A stretch of 15,132 bases of DNA, taken from GCA-2718595 sp963935005 (GTDB lineage: Bacteria > Gemmatimonadota > Gemmatimonadetes > Longimicrobiales > Gaopeijiaceae). The notes beneath the pieces were generated by a model that saw nothing but the letters and a program-made list of their open reading frames with translations, was not told the DNA's origin and searched no databases. Below are positions 1 through 6,738 of this stretch, piece after piece (the stretch's first letter is position 1; the number at the start of each line of letters is the position of its first letter). The DNA lies in contig CAWWAX010000033.1 of the NCBI GenBank assembly GCA_963935005.1, positions 1 through 15,132 on the forward strand, written 5' to 3'. A program made the position numbers and the translations under genes.

Positions 1-433
1 CTACACGGAGATCATCGCCTACTTGGACAATTTGGCCTATTTTCAACTTTTTCCCAGGACGGACCAGGGCCTCCCAAACTTTTGCCTCAGAGAAAGATTC
101 AGCCTCGCCTAGACTTGAATCAGACAAGGAAGAGATACGCGACTCAACCCAAGGCTTTAGCAACAAAACTTCACAACGAGCACCTGTCGATTTACGTCCC
201 ATAAGTCTGGAGGGAATGACTTTGGTTTCATTGACTACGAGAACATCTCCCGATCGGAATAAACTAACCAAATCCCGAAACATCAAATGTCTCTGAGTCT
301 TTCCCGATTTGGAGACTACAAGAAGTTTGCTCTGATCTCTACGTTCTGTCGGATAACTAGCAACAAGTTCCCCAGGGAGATCATAATCATAATCTGAAAG
401 CTGTGTGCCTCTTACTACGCCCTTGTCAGTCAA
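1..433 (-). CDS. queA: QueA, N-terminal part (runs off the left edge)
   Basis: Probable S-adenosylmethionine:tRNA ribosyltransferase-isomerase, which moves the ribosyl part of SAM onto 7-aminomethyl-7-deazaguanine in tRNA to make epoxyqueuosine (queuosine pathway, cytoplasm). About 144 of the usual 340-350 residues are present. The translation shows the QueA start pattern: LPGELVASYP near residue 19, then RRDQSKLLV, GDVLVVNETKVIPSRLMG and a later WEALVRPGKK segment. The only usable start in frame is TTG at 433, because a TAG lies immediately upstream and no ATG or GTG comes before the conserved region. The gene therefore overlaps the end of ruvB by 8 bases, and I see no strong Shine-Dalgarno. 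ruvB-queA adjacency is common in bacteria. The C-terminal half lies outside the window, so its integrity is unknown. Confidence 0.93.
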   Translation of the reverse strand, partial: MTDKGVVRGTQLSDYDYDLPGELVASYPTERRDQSKLLVVSKSGKTQRHLMFRDLVSLFRSGDVLVVNETKVIPSRLMGRKSTGARCEVLLLKPWVESRISSLSDSSLGEAESFSEAKVWEALVRPGKKLKIGQIVQVGDDLRV

Positions 434-1472
434 CTAGGTCCAGCTGTTCTTCGCCCTCACTTTTCTCTCTTTTAGGTGGTTCGAATCCACATCTGACATA
501 TGCTCGAGTAGTAGCTAGCCTGCCCCTAGGAGTCCTCATAAGAAAACCTTCCTGTATTAAGAAAGGTTCGTAAACATCTGTTAGCGTCGAAAGGTCCTCA
601 CTAATCGCTACTGCTAATGTTTGAGCCCCAACAGGACCTCCATCAAATTTTTCAATTATCGTCCTCAGAACCCTATCATCCATTTCGTCTAATCCGTATT
701 CATCAACCTCAAGCATACACAAAGCTTCCTCAGCCACTTTTTTCGTTATACTACCGTTAGCCCGCACCAAAGCAAAATCTCTGACTCGACGCAGTAGTCG
801 ATTGGCAATTCTTGGAGTTCCCCTTGAACGTGTAGCTAAAACCTCTGCTCCCTCTAGAGCGCAGTCCACATTCATTATCATCGAGCTTCGAACTATTATT
901 TTTGTTAACTCATCAGGAGGGTAGAAATTCACCCGTTGGATGATCCCGAAACGCGAACGCATGGGTGATGTGAGTAGACCGAACCGAGTGGTCGCACCCA
1001 CCAGAGTGAATCTTTCAACATCCATCGTCATGGTCTGAGCTTTAGGCCCGTCTGCCAGACGAATTTCGACACGAAAGTCTTCCATGGCAGGGTACAGGTA
1101 CTCTTCCATGATCGGTCGCAATCTGTGAATTTCATCAATAAAGAGGATATCCCTTTCTTCTTGATTGCTTAGTGGACCAACAAGGTCGGCAGGTTTTTCA
1201 AGGACGGGTCCAGAGGTAGCCTTAAAACCTACACCCATTTCCTTGGCTAGCAGCGATGCTAGCGTTGTTTTCCCCAGTCCAGGGGGACCGTGAATCAACA
1301 AATGATCCAGAGGTTCTTTGCGAAGTATAGCTGACTCAATTGACACCTTGAGCGCTTCTTTTACTTTCTCTTGTCCAATGAACTCATCCAGAGTGCTGGG
1401 GCGTAACGCTGGTTCCAATGATACTTCTTTATCGAGAGTTTCTGGAGTGGTTACCTCATGCCTGTCTTTCAT
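426..1472 (-). CDS. ruvB: RuvB, Holliday-junction branch-migration helicase
   Basis: AAA+ ATPase motor of the RuvAB complex. It forms hexamers on DNA either side of RuvA and pumps duplex through a Holliday junction. The 348 residues match the family length. Walker A is GPPGLGKTT (62-70), Walker B is in LFIDEIHRL (about 110-118), and sensor 1 GATTR is at 159-163. The arginine-finger stretch SPMRSRFG (169-176) keeps both arginines. Sensor 2 RGTPRIANRLLRR is at 217-229, and the C-terminal winged helix contains FLMRTPRGR (310-318). Small departures from the common pattern are Phe in GATTRFG, where Ala is usual, and Ser between the finger arginines, where Asp is usual. The ATG at 1472 has AGGA about ten bases upstream. 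It lies 31 bases after ruvA, the loosest joint in the ruvC-A-B-queA run. Confidence 0.98.
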   Translation of the reverse strand: MKDRHEVTTPETLDKEVSLEPALRPSTLDEFIGQEKVKEALKVSIESAILRKEPLDHLLIHGPPGLGKTTLASLLAKEMGVGFKATSGPVLEKPADLVGPLSNQEERDILFIDEIHRLRPIMEEYLYPAMEDFRVEIRLADGPKAQTMTMDVERFTLVGATTRFGLLTSPMRSRFGIIQRVNFYPPDELTKIIVRSSMIMNVDCALEGAEVLATRSRGTPRIANRLLRRVRDFALVRANGSITKKVAEEALCMLEVDEYGLDEMDDRVLRTIIEKFDGGPVGAQTLAVAISEDLSTLTDVYEPFLIQEGFLMRTPRGRLATTRAYVRCGFEPPKREKSEGEEQLDLVD

Positions 1473-1503
1473 AGACTTAAATTCCTGGACTTCAAAATCA
1501 GTG

Positions 1504-2094
1504 TCATTTTCTAGATAAAGCCAACCGAATCAAATCGTCTGTGTTCCTAATGTCATCATCTTCCAAAACCGAGCGGACCGCCGCATCAGCATCAAAAAAG
1601 GAGTATCCAAGCGCTACCAATGCAGCCACAGCCTCCTGAGAACTTGATTCCAATGAACCAGAAGTCAAGTCAGAACCATCTGCCAAGTCTTCTACTTTGT
1701 CGGCCAGTTCTAATACAATGCGTTCTGCTGTCTTTTTCCCCACACCACTCACCTGAGTAAGGGCCCCAATGTCCCTCTCCCTTAATGCTTTAACCAGACG
1801 TAAGGATGAATATGTCGAAAGCATAGCTAAGGCCATTTTAGGCCCAACACCAGAAGCACCGAGCAGCCTTTTAAAGAGTTCCCGCTCTTTAGATTCTAAG
1901 AACCCATAGAGCTTGATAGAGTCCTCCCTGACTACTTGAAGAGTGTAAATTTCACATTCTGTAATCAGATGCTCTGGAATCCTCTCCAAAACACTTAAGG
2001 GAACATACACTTCATAGACTACACCACTAGCTGTTTCTATCTCTATTTGATCAACTTGACGAGTGACTAAACTCCCCTTCAATCGACTAATCAC
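1504..2094 (-). CDS. ruvA: RuvA, Holliday-junction DNA-binding subunit
   Basis: RuvA tetramers bind the four-way junction, hold it open and recruit RuvB. The 196-residue product has the full three-domain plan. An N-terminal OB fold (1-65) ends in REDSIKLYGF, which carries the acidic-pin pair E57/D58. Two helix-hairpin-helix motifs follow (SGVGPK 81-86 and SGVGKK 116-121). After a flexible acidic/serine linker (about 135-152) comes the small C-terminal domain that contacts RuvB. The start is GTG at 2094, one base after the ruvC stop. An AGGGGG ribosome-binding site five bases upstream lies inside the last codons of ruvC, so translation is probably coupled. Nothing looks damaged. Confidence 0.97.
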   Translation of the reverse strand: MISRLKGSLVTRQVDQIEIETASGVVYEVYVPLSVLERIPEHLITECEIYTLQVVREDSIKLYGFLESKERELFKRLLGASGVGPKMALAMLSTYSSLRLVKALRERDIGALTQVSGVGKKTAERIVLELADKVEDLADGSDLTSGSLESSSQEAVAALVALGYSFFDADAAVRSVLEDDDIRNTDDLIRLALSRK

Positions 2095-2095
2095 T

Positions 2096-2578
2096 TCAAC
2101 CCCCTAAAATACTATGTGACAGAGCTGCGGCTACCGCATCAGATGCATCGGACGGGCTTGGAGCTTTCTTCAGCCGCAACCTTTTTTGAACCATAAATGC
2201 CACCTGATCCTTAGTAGCATTTCCATTTCCAGAAACGGCTTTTTTTATCTCCCGGGGAGTATACTGAGCAACTGATACACCACAAACTTCCGCGGCCAGA
2301 AGAATAACCCCTCTTGCATGCCCAAGCATCAGCGCACTTCGAGCATTCTTCCCTACAAATACATCTTCAACTACAACAACATCTGGATCAAATCTATTGA
2401 TGACGATCTTTACTTCCTCGTATATTTCCCTCACGCGGACTCCCAGCAACTGCTTCGAGGAAGTACGAAAAACCCCACATTCCCTCAACGAAAACTCCCC
2501 GGAGGAGGTGCGTTGGATCACTCCATAACCGGTCACCATCGTACCTGGGTCAATTCCTAAGATCAACTCTGGACTCAA
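2096..2578 (-). CDS. ruvC: RuvC, Holliday-junction resolvase
   Basis: Endonuclease that cuts Holliday junctions symmetrically, working with RuvAB. The 160 residues match the family size. The four acidic catalytic positions can be placed: D10 in LGIDPG, E71 in VVVVEDVF, and D144 and D147 in SPSDASDAVA. The conserved GKNARSALMLGHARG and YTPREIKKAVSGNGNA segments are present. The start is TTG at 2578, chosen because the first beta strand begins five residues later and no ATG or GTG lies in front. AGGTG sits seven bases upstream, inside the end of yebC, and only one base separates the yebC stop from this start. yebC-ruvC-ruvA-ruvB is a familiar arrangement in many phyla. Confidence 0.97.
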   Translation of the reverse strand: MSPELILGIDPGTMVTGYGVIQRTSSGEFSLRECGVFRTSSKQLLGVRVREIYEEVKIVINRFDPDVVVVEDVFVGKNARSALMLGHARGVILLAAEVCGVSVAQYTPREIKKAVSGNGNATKDQVAFMVQKRLRLKKAPSPSDASDAVAAALSHSILGG

Positions 2579-2579
2579 A

Positions 2580-3326
2580 CTAAATCACCTGGTCTAAAAT
2601 ATTCTCGTCAAAATCGGCGTTCGAAGATACCTGTTGGACGTCATCACTGTCCTCTAAATCCTCTATGATTCTCAAAAGCCTTTTTGCATCATCTGCATTC
2701 ACTAGAATCTCATTCTTTGGCACCCAACTCAACTCTGCCTTGCCTATTCCAATACTCGATTCTTTCAAATGCTCCTGTACTCCGTGAAATTGCTCTACAT
2801 CAGTGATAACTGCTATTTGTCCATCCTCTAAGACAACGTCATCAGCACCGGCTTCAATAGCCAGATCAAACACAGTTTCTTCATCCGAGTAAGTACCATC
2901 CAAGTAGATCATTCCCTTTCTGTCAAACTGCCAGCCCACCGATCCCGCAGTGCCTAAACTTCCCGAATGTTTGGTTAATATATGTCTAATGTCTGCAACG
3001 GTCCTATTTTGGTTATCAGTAAGAGCCTCGATATACAAGGCGACTCCTCCTGGCCCATATCCTTCGTAAATGATTTCTTCATAACTTACACCTTCCAGGT
3101 CCCCCGTGCCTTTCTTGATAGCCCTAGTGATATTATCAGACGGCATATTGCCAGCTTTAGCAGTTTCCACAGCCAATCGCAAACGAGGATTAAAATTAGG
3201 ATCCCCGCCCCCATCTCGAGCTGCAACGGTGATCTCCCTGATGAGCTTAGTAAATATTTTACCCCTTTTGGCATCTGTAGCAGCTTTCTTCCTCTTGATT
3301 GTTGCCCATTTACTATGTCCAGACAT
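2580..3326 (-). CDS. yebC: YebC/PmpR/TACO1-family protein
   Basis: Cytoplasmic protein of the YebC family. Members have been described as DNA-binding transcriptional regulators (PmpR type) and, more recently, as ribosome-associated factors that help with difficult peptide sequences; the sequence here does not decide between these roles. It opens with the family hallmark MSGHSKWATIKRKKAATDAKRGK and keeps GGGDPNFNPRLRLA, NMPSDNITRAIKKG and YEGYGPGGVA, ending at 248 residues as expected. I chose the ATG at 3326 although the frame stays open for another 35 codons, because the conserved N-terminus begins exactly there and GAGGG lies about four bases upstream. It leads the yebC-ruvCAB-queA block after a 144-base gap, so a promoter of its own is plausible. 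Confidence 0.97.
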   Translation of the reverse strand: MSGHSKWATIKRKKAATDAKRGKIFTKLIREITVAARDGGGDPNFNPRLRLAVETAKAGNMPSDNITRAIKKGTGDLEGVSYEEIIYEGYGPGGVALYIEALTDNQNRTVADIRHILTKHSGSLGTAGSVGWQFDRKGMIYLDGTYSDEETVFDLAIEAGADDVVLEDGQIAVITDVEQFHGVQEHLKESSIGIGKAELSWVPKNEILVNADDAKRLLRIIEDLEDSDDVQQVSSNADFDENILDQVI

Positions 3327-3330
3327 GATT

Positions 3331-3336
3331 CCCTCT
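3331..3336 (-). promoter_or_regulatory. Ribosome-binding site fixing the yebC start
   Basis: AGAGGG with a spacer of four bases to the ATG at 3326. This is the clearest Shine-Dalgarno in the leader. It supports the internal ATG over a GTG about 105 bases upstream, which has no comparable site. Confidence 0.6.
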
Positions 3337-3391
3337 TTCGTTAAGCTTCTGATGAAGTCTCGTTGTTTGTGGCGATCAGCCTGGGAGTATG

Positions 3392-3420
3392 ATTCTAGGA
3401 CCAATAAGACGATGCGTCCA
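3392..3420 (-). promoter_or_regulatory. Weak candidate sigma-70-type promoter for yebC-ruv
   Basis: In the 144-base gap between the rhomboid gene and yebC (3327-3470), read on the minus strand, TGGACG (3420-3415) and TAGAAT (3397-3392) are separated by 17 bases. The -10 differs from TATAAT at one base and the -35 differs from TTGACA at two. The position, about 65 bases before the yebC ATG, is sensible. A chance match is quite possible, and I see no terminator hairpin or RNA gene in the rest of this gap. Confidence 0.25.
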
Positions 3421-3470
3421 CTTTTTTGCACAGCCTGAAAACTGAAGCCCTACGGACGATCCAGTTGTGT

Positions 3471-4301
3471 TCAATGAGATTGGTATTTCTTTGCAACTTT
3501 ATCTAGAAGCCGTTTCTCTTCCTTGGTCAGAGAGCTCATCCCACTATCTGCAATTTTGTCTAGGATCACGTCAACTGCATCGAGGTTGAGATTTTCTTTT
3601 TTCTTGGTTCTTATTGAAGGCCTCTCTACAACAAGCTTCAACTTCCATTTTCTGAATATCATGCCAATGCTGGAATTTCGGATAGCCATAAACAAATTCC
3701 AAATTCTACTGGAAAACTTCCTATCGTCAGGAAGAAGGACAAAACCCGCAAGGAATCCCCCCAAATGTGCATAATGGGCAACTCCGTCTCCCGCTTGTCC
3801 CACCGCATTTAAAAAAGTGAATGCAAACATGTAGCTCATTAGCCACTTCACTTTGATAGGGAAAATCCCCCAAACATACATCGGGACATTAGGCCATATA
3901 ATGGCAAAAGCTAACATGACACCATACACTCCCGCAGATGCACCTACGATCGAATTAGTGACGAAAGCATAGCTGAGGACCGCACCACCCAACCCACAGC
4001 CAACAAAGTACCTAAGAAAAGTCCTGGAGCCCCACCTTCTCTCTAGAGGAGGGCCTAGAAAGAAAAGAAGAAACATGTTCACAAAAACGTGCCAAAATCC
4101 TCCGTGCACAAACATGTATGTCACTATTCCCCATGGACGAATCAAAATCTTGTAAGGCTGAAAAGAAAACCATTCGTTAATCGACATATTCCCCACAACA
4201 AATCCGAGGATCCACACAGACATGTTAAGCCAAATCAATTTTTTGACACACGGGGTCAGCCTACCGTTAAACATGCCAACACCGAATAGTTGATCCCTCA
4301 T
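3471..4301 (-). CDS. Rhomboid-family intramembrane serine protease
   Basis: Polytopic membrane protease that cuts transmembrane substrates within the bilayer; the substrate is unknown. Counting from the ATG at 4301, there are about six hydrophobic segments. The HxxxN pair is H71/N75 in HVFVNMF, the nucleophile S122 is in GASAG, and the partner H179 is in HYAHLGG, so the protease should be active. A basic linker (about 195-235) leads to a C-terminal tail with the pattern VDVILDKIADSG, then SLTKEEKRLLDKV. I recall this tail on rhomboids of Bacteroidota and Gemmatimonadota-like lineages. The start could also be TTG one codon earlier, or the internal methionine before FNGRLTP. GGGGA five to six bases upstream favours 4301. 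It follows ddl after 63 bases and is probably in the same transcript. Confidence 0.93.
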   Translation of the reverse strand: MRDQLFGVGMFNGRLTPCVKKLIWLNMSVWILGFVVGNMSINEWFSFQPYKILIRPWGIVTYMFVHGGFWHVFVNMFLLFFLGPPLERRWGSRTFLRYFVGCGLGGAVLSYAFVTNSIVGASAGVYGVMLAFAIIWPNVPMYVWGIFPIKVKWLMSYMFAFTFLNAVGQAGDGVAHYAHLGGFLAGFVLLPDDRKFSSRIWNLFMAIRNSSIGMIFRKWKLKLVVERPSIRTKKKENLNLDAVDVILDKIADSGMSSLTKEEKRLLDKVAKKYQSH

Positions 4302-4364
4302 CAATTCCCCGAAATAGAATGAACCTCTGATATTCCCATTTAGACTGAAGCTTCCACAAGGAAT

Positions 4365-5378
4365 TTAGTCGATAGAGTCCATGTTCCTTAATACACGTTT
4401 TTCTGCCAGTTTCAAAAGTTTTTCGCAAAACACCTGAAAAGAAAACCCCGCCGCTTCAGCAGCTTTCGGAAGCAAGCTGTTAGTCGTCATTCCTGGAAGA
4501 GTGTTAGCCTCTAGGCACCAAGGTATTCCTTGTCCATCAAGGATAAAATCAATCCGAGATAAGTCTCTCAATCCTAACAAGTCGTGCACCTCTAATGCTA
4601 TTTTAGAAACGGCAGAAGCTGTCTGTTCCTCAATGGCCGCAGGGAAGATTTCATCGGCCATCTCTGGTCTATATTTACATTCGAAATCAAACAACTCATG
4701 CTTCGAAATAATCTCCCCAATCGGAAGAGTACCCTTCCCCACAACTCCAACAGTAAGTTCACGCCCTGATATGAAATTTTCGTACATCAAAGGTGGGTCA
4801 CCTACTTTTGCAGATGAAAAACAGTGATCCAAAGACTCTTTGTTTCTAACTAGTGTCAGACCTACTGATGACCCCCCATCGACTGGCTTACATATCAAAG
4901 GAAAATCCAAGGTTTCTATGACTTCCTCTACAGTACTGGCCAAAATCCAATCGGGAGTCGAGATATCAGCTGCTCGCAATAGCCTCTTTGTCAAATCTTT
5001 GTTCATTGCCAAGGCGCATCCAAGCATATCACTTCCTACATAAGGGACTTCTAAGAGATCAAGTACAGCTTGAATAGTTCCGTTCTCCCCCATGCCACCA
5101 TGAAGTACTGGGAAAACAATATCCGCCTTATTTAACTCCTCTAGGTTTTGAAGTAGCCCCTGGAATGAACTAAAGTCCTCGACTTCAGATGCGGGAATTC
5201 GGGGAATAGAGTCCCTCAAATGATTTTTCTCTTGGGATACCTCTAACAAGCCACAGGCTGGATCCACCGATACCACATCGTGCCCCATTGCTCGCAAACC
5301 CTCTGCAACTTGTGCCCCCGAAGCCAAAGATACATCTCTTTCTTTAGATTCTCCCCCTAACAGTACGACTACCTTCAT
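4365..5378 (-). CDS. ddl: D-alanine--D-alanine ligase
   Basis: ATP-grasp enzyme joining two D-alanines for the peptidoglycan stem peptide (cytoplasm). The 337 residues contain the expected motifs: GGESKERDVSL with catalytic E13, HGGMGENG at 93-100, GGSSVG at 168-173, and EANTLPGMT at 290-298 with the metal ligand N292. The omega-loop reads FDFECKY. Its final tyrosine (Y236) lines up with E. coli Y216, which is typical of D-Ala-D-Ala specificity rather than the D-lactate-forming VanA type. The ATG overlaps the preceding PLP-enzyme stop as ATGA, implying translational coupling. No murC, murB or ftsQ neighbours are present, so this copy sits outside a division/cell-wall cluster. Confidence 0.97.
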   Translation of the reverse strand: MKVVVLLGGESKERDVSLASGAQVAEGLRAMGHDVVSVDPACGLLEVSQEKNHLRDSIPRIPASEVEDFSSFQGLLQNLEELNKADIVFPVLHGGMGENGTIQAVLDLLEVPYVGSDMLGCALAMNKDLTKRLLRAADISTPDWILASTVEEVIETLDFPLICKPVDGGSSVGLTLVRNKESLDHCFSSAKVGDPPLMYENFISGRELTVGVVGKGTLPIGEIISKHELFDFECKYRPEMADEIFPAAIEEQTASAVSKIALEVHDLLGLRDLSRIDFILDGQGIPWCLEANTLPGMTTNSLLPKAAEAAGFSFQVFCEKLLKLAEKRVLRNMDSID

Positions 5379-6382
5379 TGCTTCTCAGAAGCTTCGTCTT
5401 CAATAGAAAAACCATTGAGAAGCATCCATTCATTATCATGAACTTTTGTCATATAGTGTTCCCCCCAATCACATAGTATTGTGACAACAACTGCATCGGA
5501 ATCCAGATCTCTAGCCAATTCAACGGCAGCATGCACTAAAAGTCCTGAGGAACCTCCAACGAAAAGTCCCTCCTCACGAGCCAGTCTCCTGGTCATCTGA
5601 AAAGCCTGAGAGTCATCGACAGTAATCCATCCATCAACGACTTCCATATCCAATGCTCCTGGCACCTTATCACTCCCTAAACCTTCAACTTTATAAGGAT
5701 GTCCTTCTACAATCTCTCCTGTGTCATAATAATTCTTCAATACGGATCCCTTTGGATCTACCCCGATAATTTTCACAGATGGGTTTTGTTCTTTTAGATA
5801 ACGACCGACACCGCTAATCGTCCCTCCAGTTCCCGCTCCTGCAAGAAAATGAGTTATCCTACCTTCAGTCTGCTCCCAAATTTCAGGACCTGTAGATTTG
5901 TAGTGAGCTTTTGGATTCGCTTGATTGTAGAATTGGTTTGCTAGAACCGCCCCTGGAGTTTGATCAACGATAGTTTGTGCCATTACTGTGTAGTGATCTG
6001 GATGATCTGGAGAAACATCTGTTGGAGTGATGACAACTTTTGCTCCAAATGATTCTAAAAGTTGCACTTTTTCTCGACTCATCTTATCTGGCATGGTGAA
6101 AATACATTTATACCCTTTGATAGCTGCCACTAGAGCCAGGGCTACGCCTGTATTACCACTAGTTGCTTCGACAATAACCCCTCCTGCTTTTAGGCCTCCC
6201 TCTTTCTCAGCAGCTTCCACCATAGCAAGTCCAATACGATCTTTGACAGAACCCCCTGGATTCATGAACTCACACTTACCGTAGACAAGTCCATCAATTC
6301 CGTCCGTTACTCTATTTAGCTTAACCACAGGGGTTCTTCCAACTGCTCCTAGTATATTGTTCTGCGACACATAACTATTCAT
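5375..6382 (-). CDS. PLP enzyme of the cystathionine beta-synthase / cysteine synthase family
   Basis: Fold-type II PLP enzyme that beta-replaces serine or an activated serine with a sulfur nucleophile. The 335 residues show the Schiff-base lysine K47 in NPGGSVKDR, the TSGNTG loop (74-79), the phosphate-binding GTGGT loop (184-188) and GGSSG (276-280). The stretches MPDKMSREK (98-106) and ITPTDVSPDHP (118-128) resemble the catalytic core of cystathionine beta-synthase more than O-acetylserine sulfhydrylase CysK. However, there is no heme-binding N-terminus and no C-terminal CBS-domain pair. Cystathionine formation and cysteine synthesis are both open, so I give no symbol. It is joined by ATGA overlaps to the TonB-domain lipoprotein gene upstream and ddl downstream. 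No cystathionine gamma-lyase or cysE is visible nearby. Confidence 0.9.
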   Translation of the reverse strand: MNSYVSQNNILGAVGRTPVVKLNRVTDGIDGLVYGKCEFMNPGGSVKDRIGLAMVEAAEKEGGLKAGGVIVEATSGNTGVALALVAAIKGYKCIFTMPDKMSREKVQLLESFGAKVVITPTDVSPDHPDHYTVMAQTIVDQTPGAVLANQFYNQANPKAHYKSTGPEIWEQTEGRITHFLAGAGTGGTISGVGRYLKEQNPSVKIIGVDPKGSVLKNYYDTGEIVEGHPYKVEGLGSDKVPGALDMEVVDGWITVDDSQAFQMTRRLAREEGLFVGGSSGLLVHAAVELARDLDSDAVVVTILCDWGEHYMTKVHDNEWMLLNGFSIEDEASEKQ

Positions 6383-6738
6383 CTACCTTGAGACCTGTCT
6401 GTTTTAGTGAATATAATGGGGACTTGAACCCAAACAGGAACAGCCTCTCCATCCCTGGATGCTGGATTAAACCTCATTTCTTTAGCAGCCCGAACAGCAG
6501 ATGAATCAAAAGCTGAGTATCCACTAGATTCTAGAATTGAAACACTGTCGACTGCACCCTCTTGATTTATACGCAACCTTAGAAGGGAACTACCTTCCAC
6601 GTCCTTATCCCACAAGTCTAGCGGATACTCCACATCCATAGTGCCTTCTAGTGGCGTTGGATCAATAACATCTCCTTCATCAACACATCCTAGTAAGAAT
6701 AAGGCTGCAATACTTACTAATCGAATTATACTCCTCAA
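6379..6738 (-). CDS. Small lipoprotein with a TonB C-terminal domain
   Basis: A 119-residue protein with a short basic N-terminus, a hydrophobic stretch and a lipobox LLGC giving C18 as the probable lipidated residue. The rest (about 45-115) resembles a TonB C-terminal domain: LRLRINQEGAVDSV, SILESSGYSAFDSSAV and MRFNPASRDGEAVPVWVQVPI. Classical TonB has a non-cleaved membrane helix and a proline-rich spacer. Both are absent, and there is no exbB or exbD nearby, so a role in energy coupling to outer-membrane receptors is doubtful. The domain may work locally in the periplasm or on a membrane surface. The start is TTG at 6738, overlapping the mutS stop as TTGA. No other reasonable start precedes the signal sequence, and GAGGAG occurs only after this TTG. 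The product is export-type although both neighbouring products are cytoplasmic. Confidence 0.82.
   Translation of the reverse strand: MRSIIRLVSIAALFLLGCVDEGDVIDPTPLEGTMDVEYPLDLWDKDVEGSSLLRLRINQEGAVDSVSILESSGYSAFDSSAVRAAKEMRFNPASRDGEAVPVWVQVPIIFTKTDRSQGR

Noticed and set aside
3327..3431. In-frame extension of yebC by 35 codons to a GTG at 3431
   Set aside because: The family N-terminus MSGHSKWATIK begins exactly at 3326 with a ribosome-binding site. The extension has no Shine-Dalgarno and no family similarity.
4301..4339. A 12-codon mini-ORF ending TGATG on the rhomboid start
   Set aside because: It has no ribosome-binding site, no attenuator-like codon run and no hairpin alternatives. At this length it is expected by chance.
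6027..6284. Plus-strand open frames opposite the PLP enzyme, and similar ones across the window
   Set aside because: They lie antisense inside well-supported genes, have no ribosome-binding sites and match no recognisable families.
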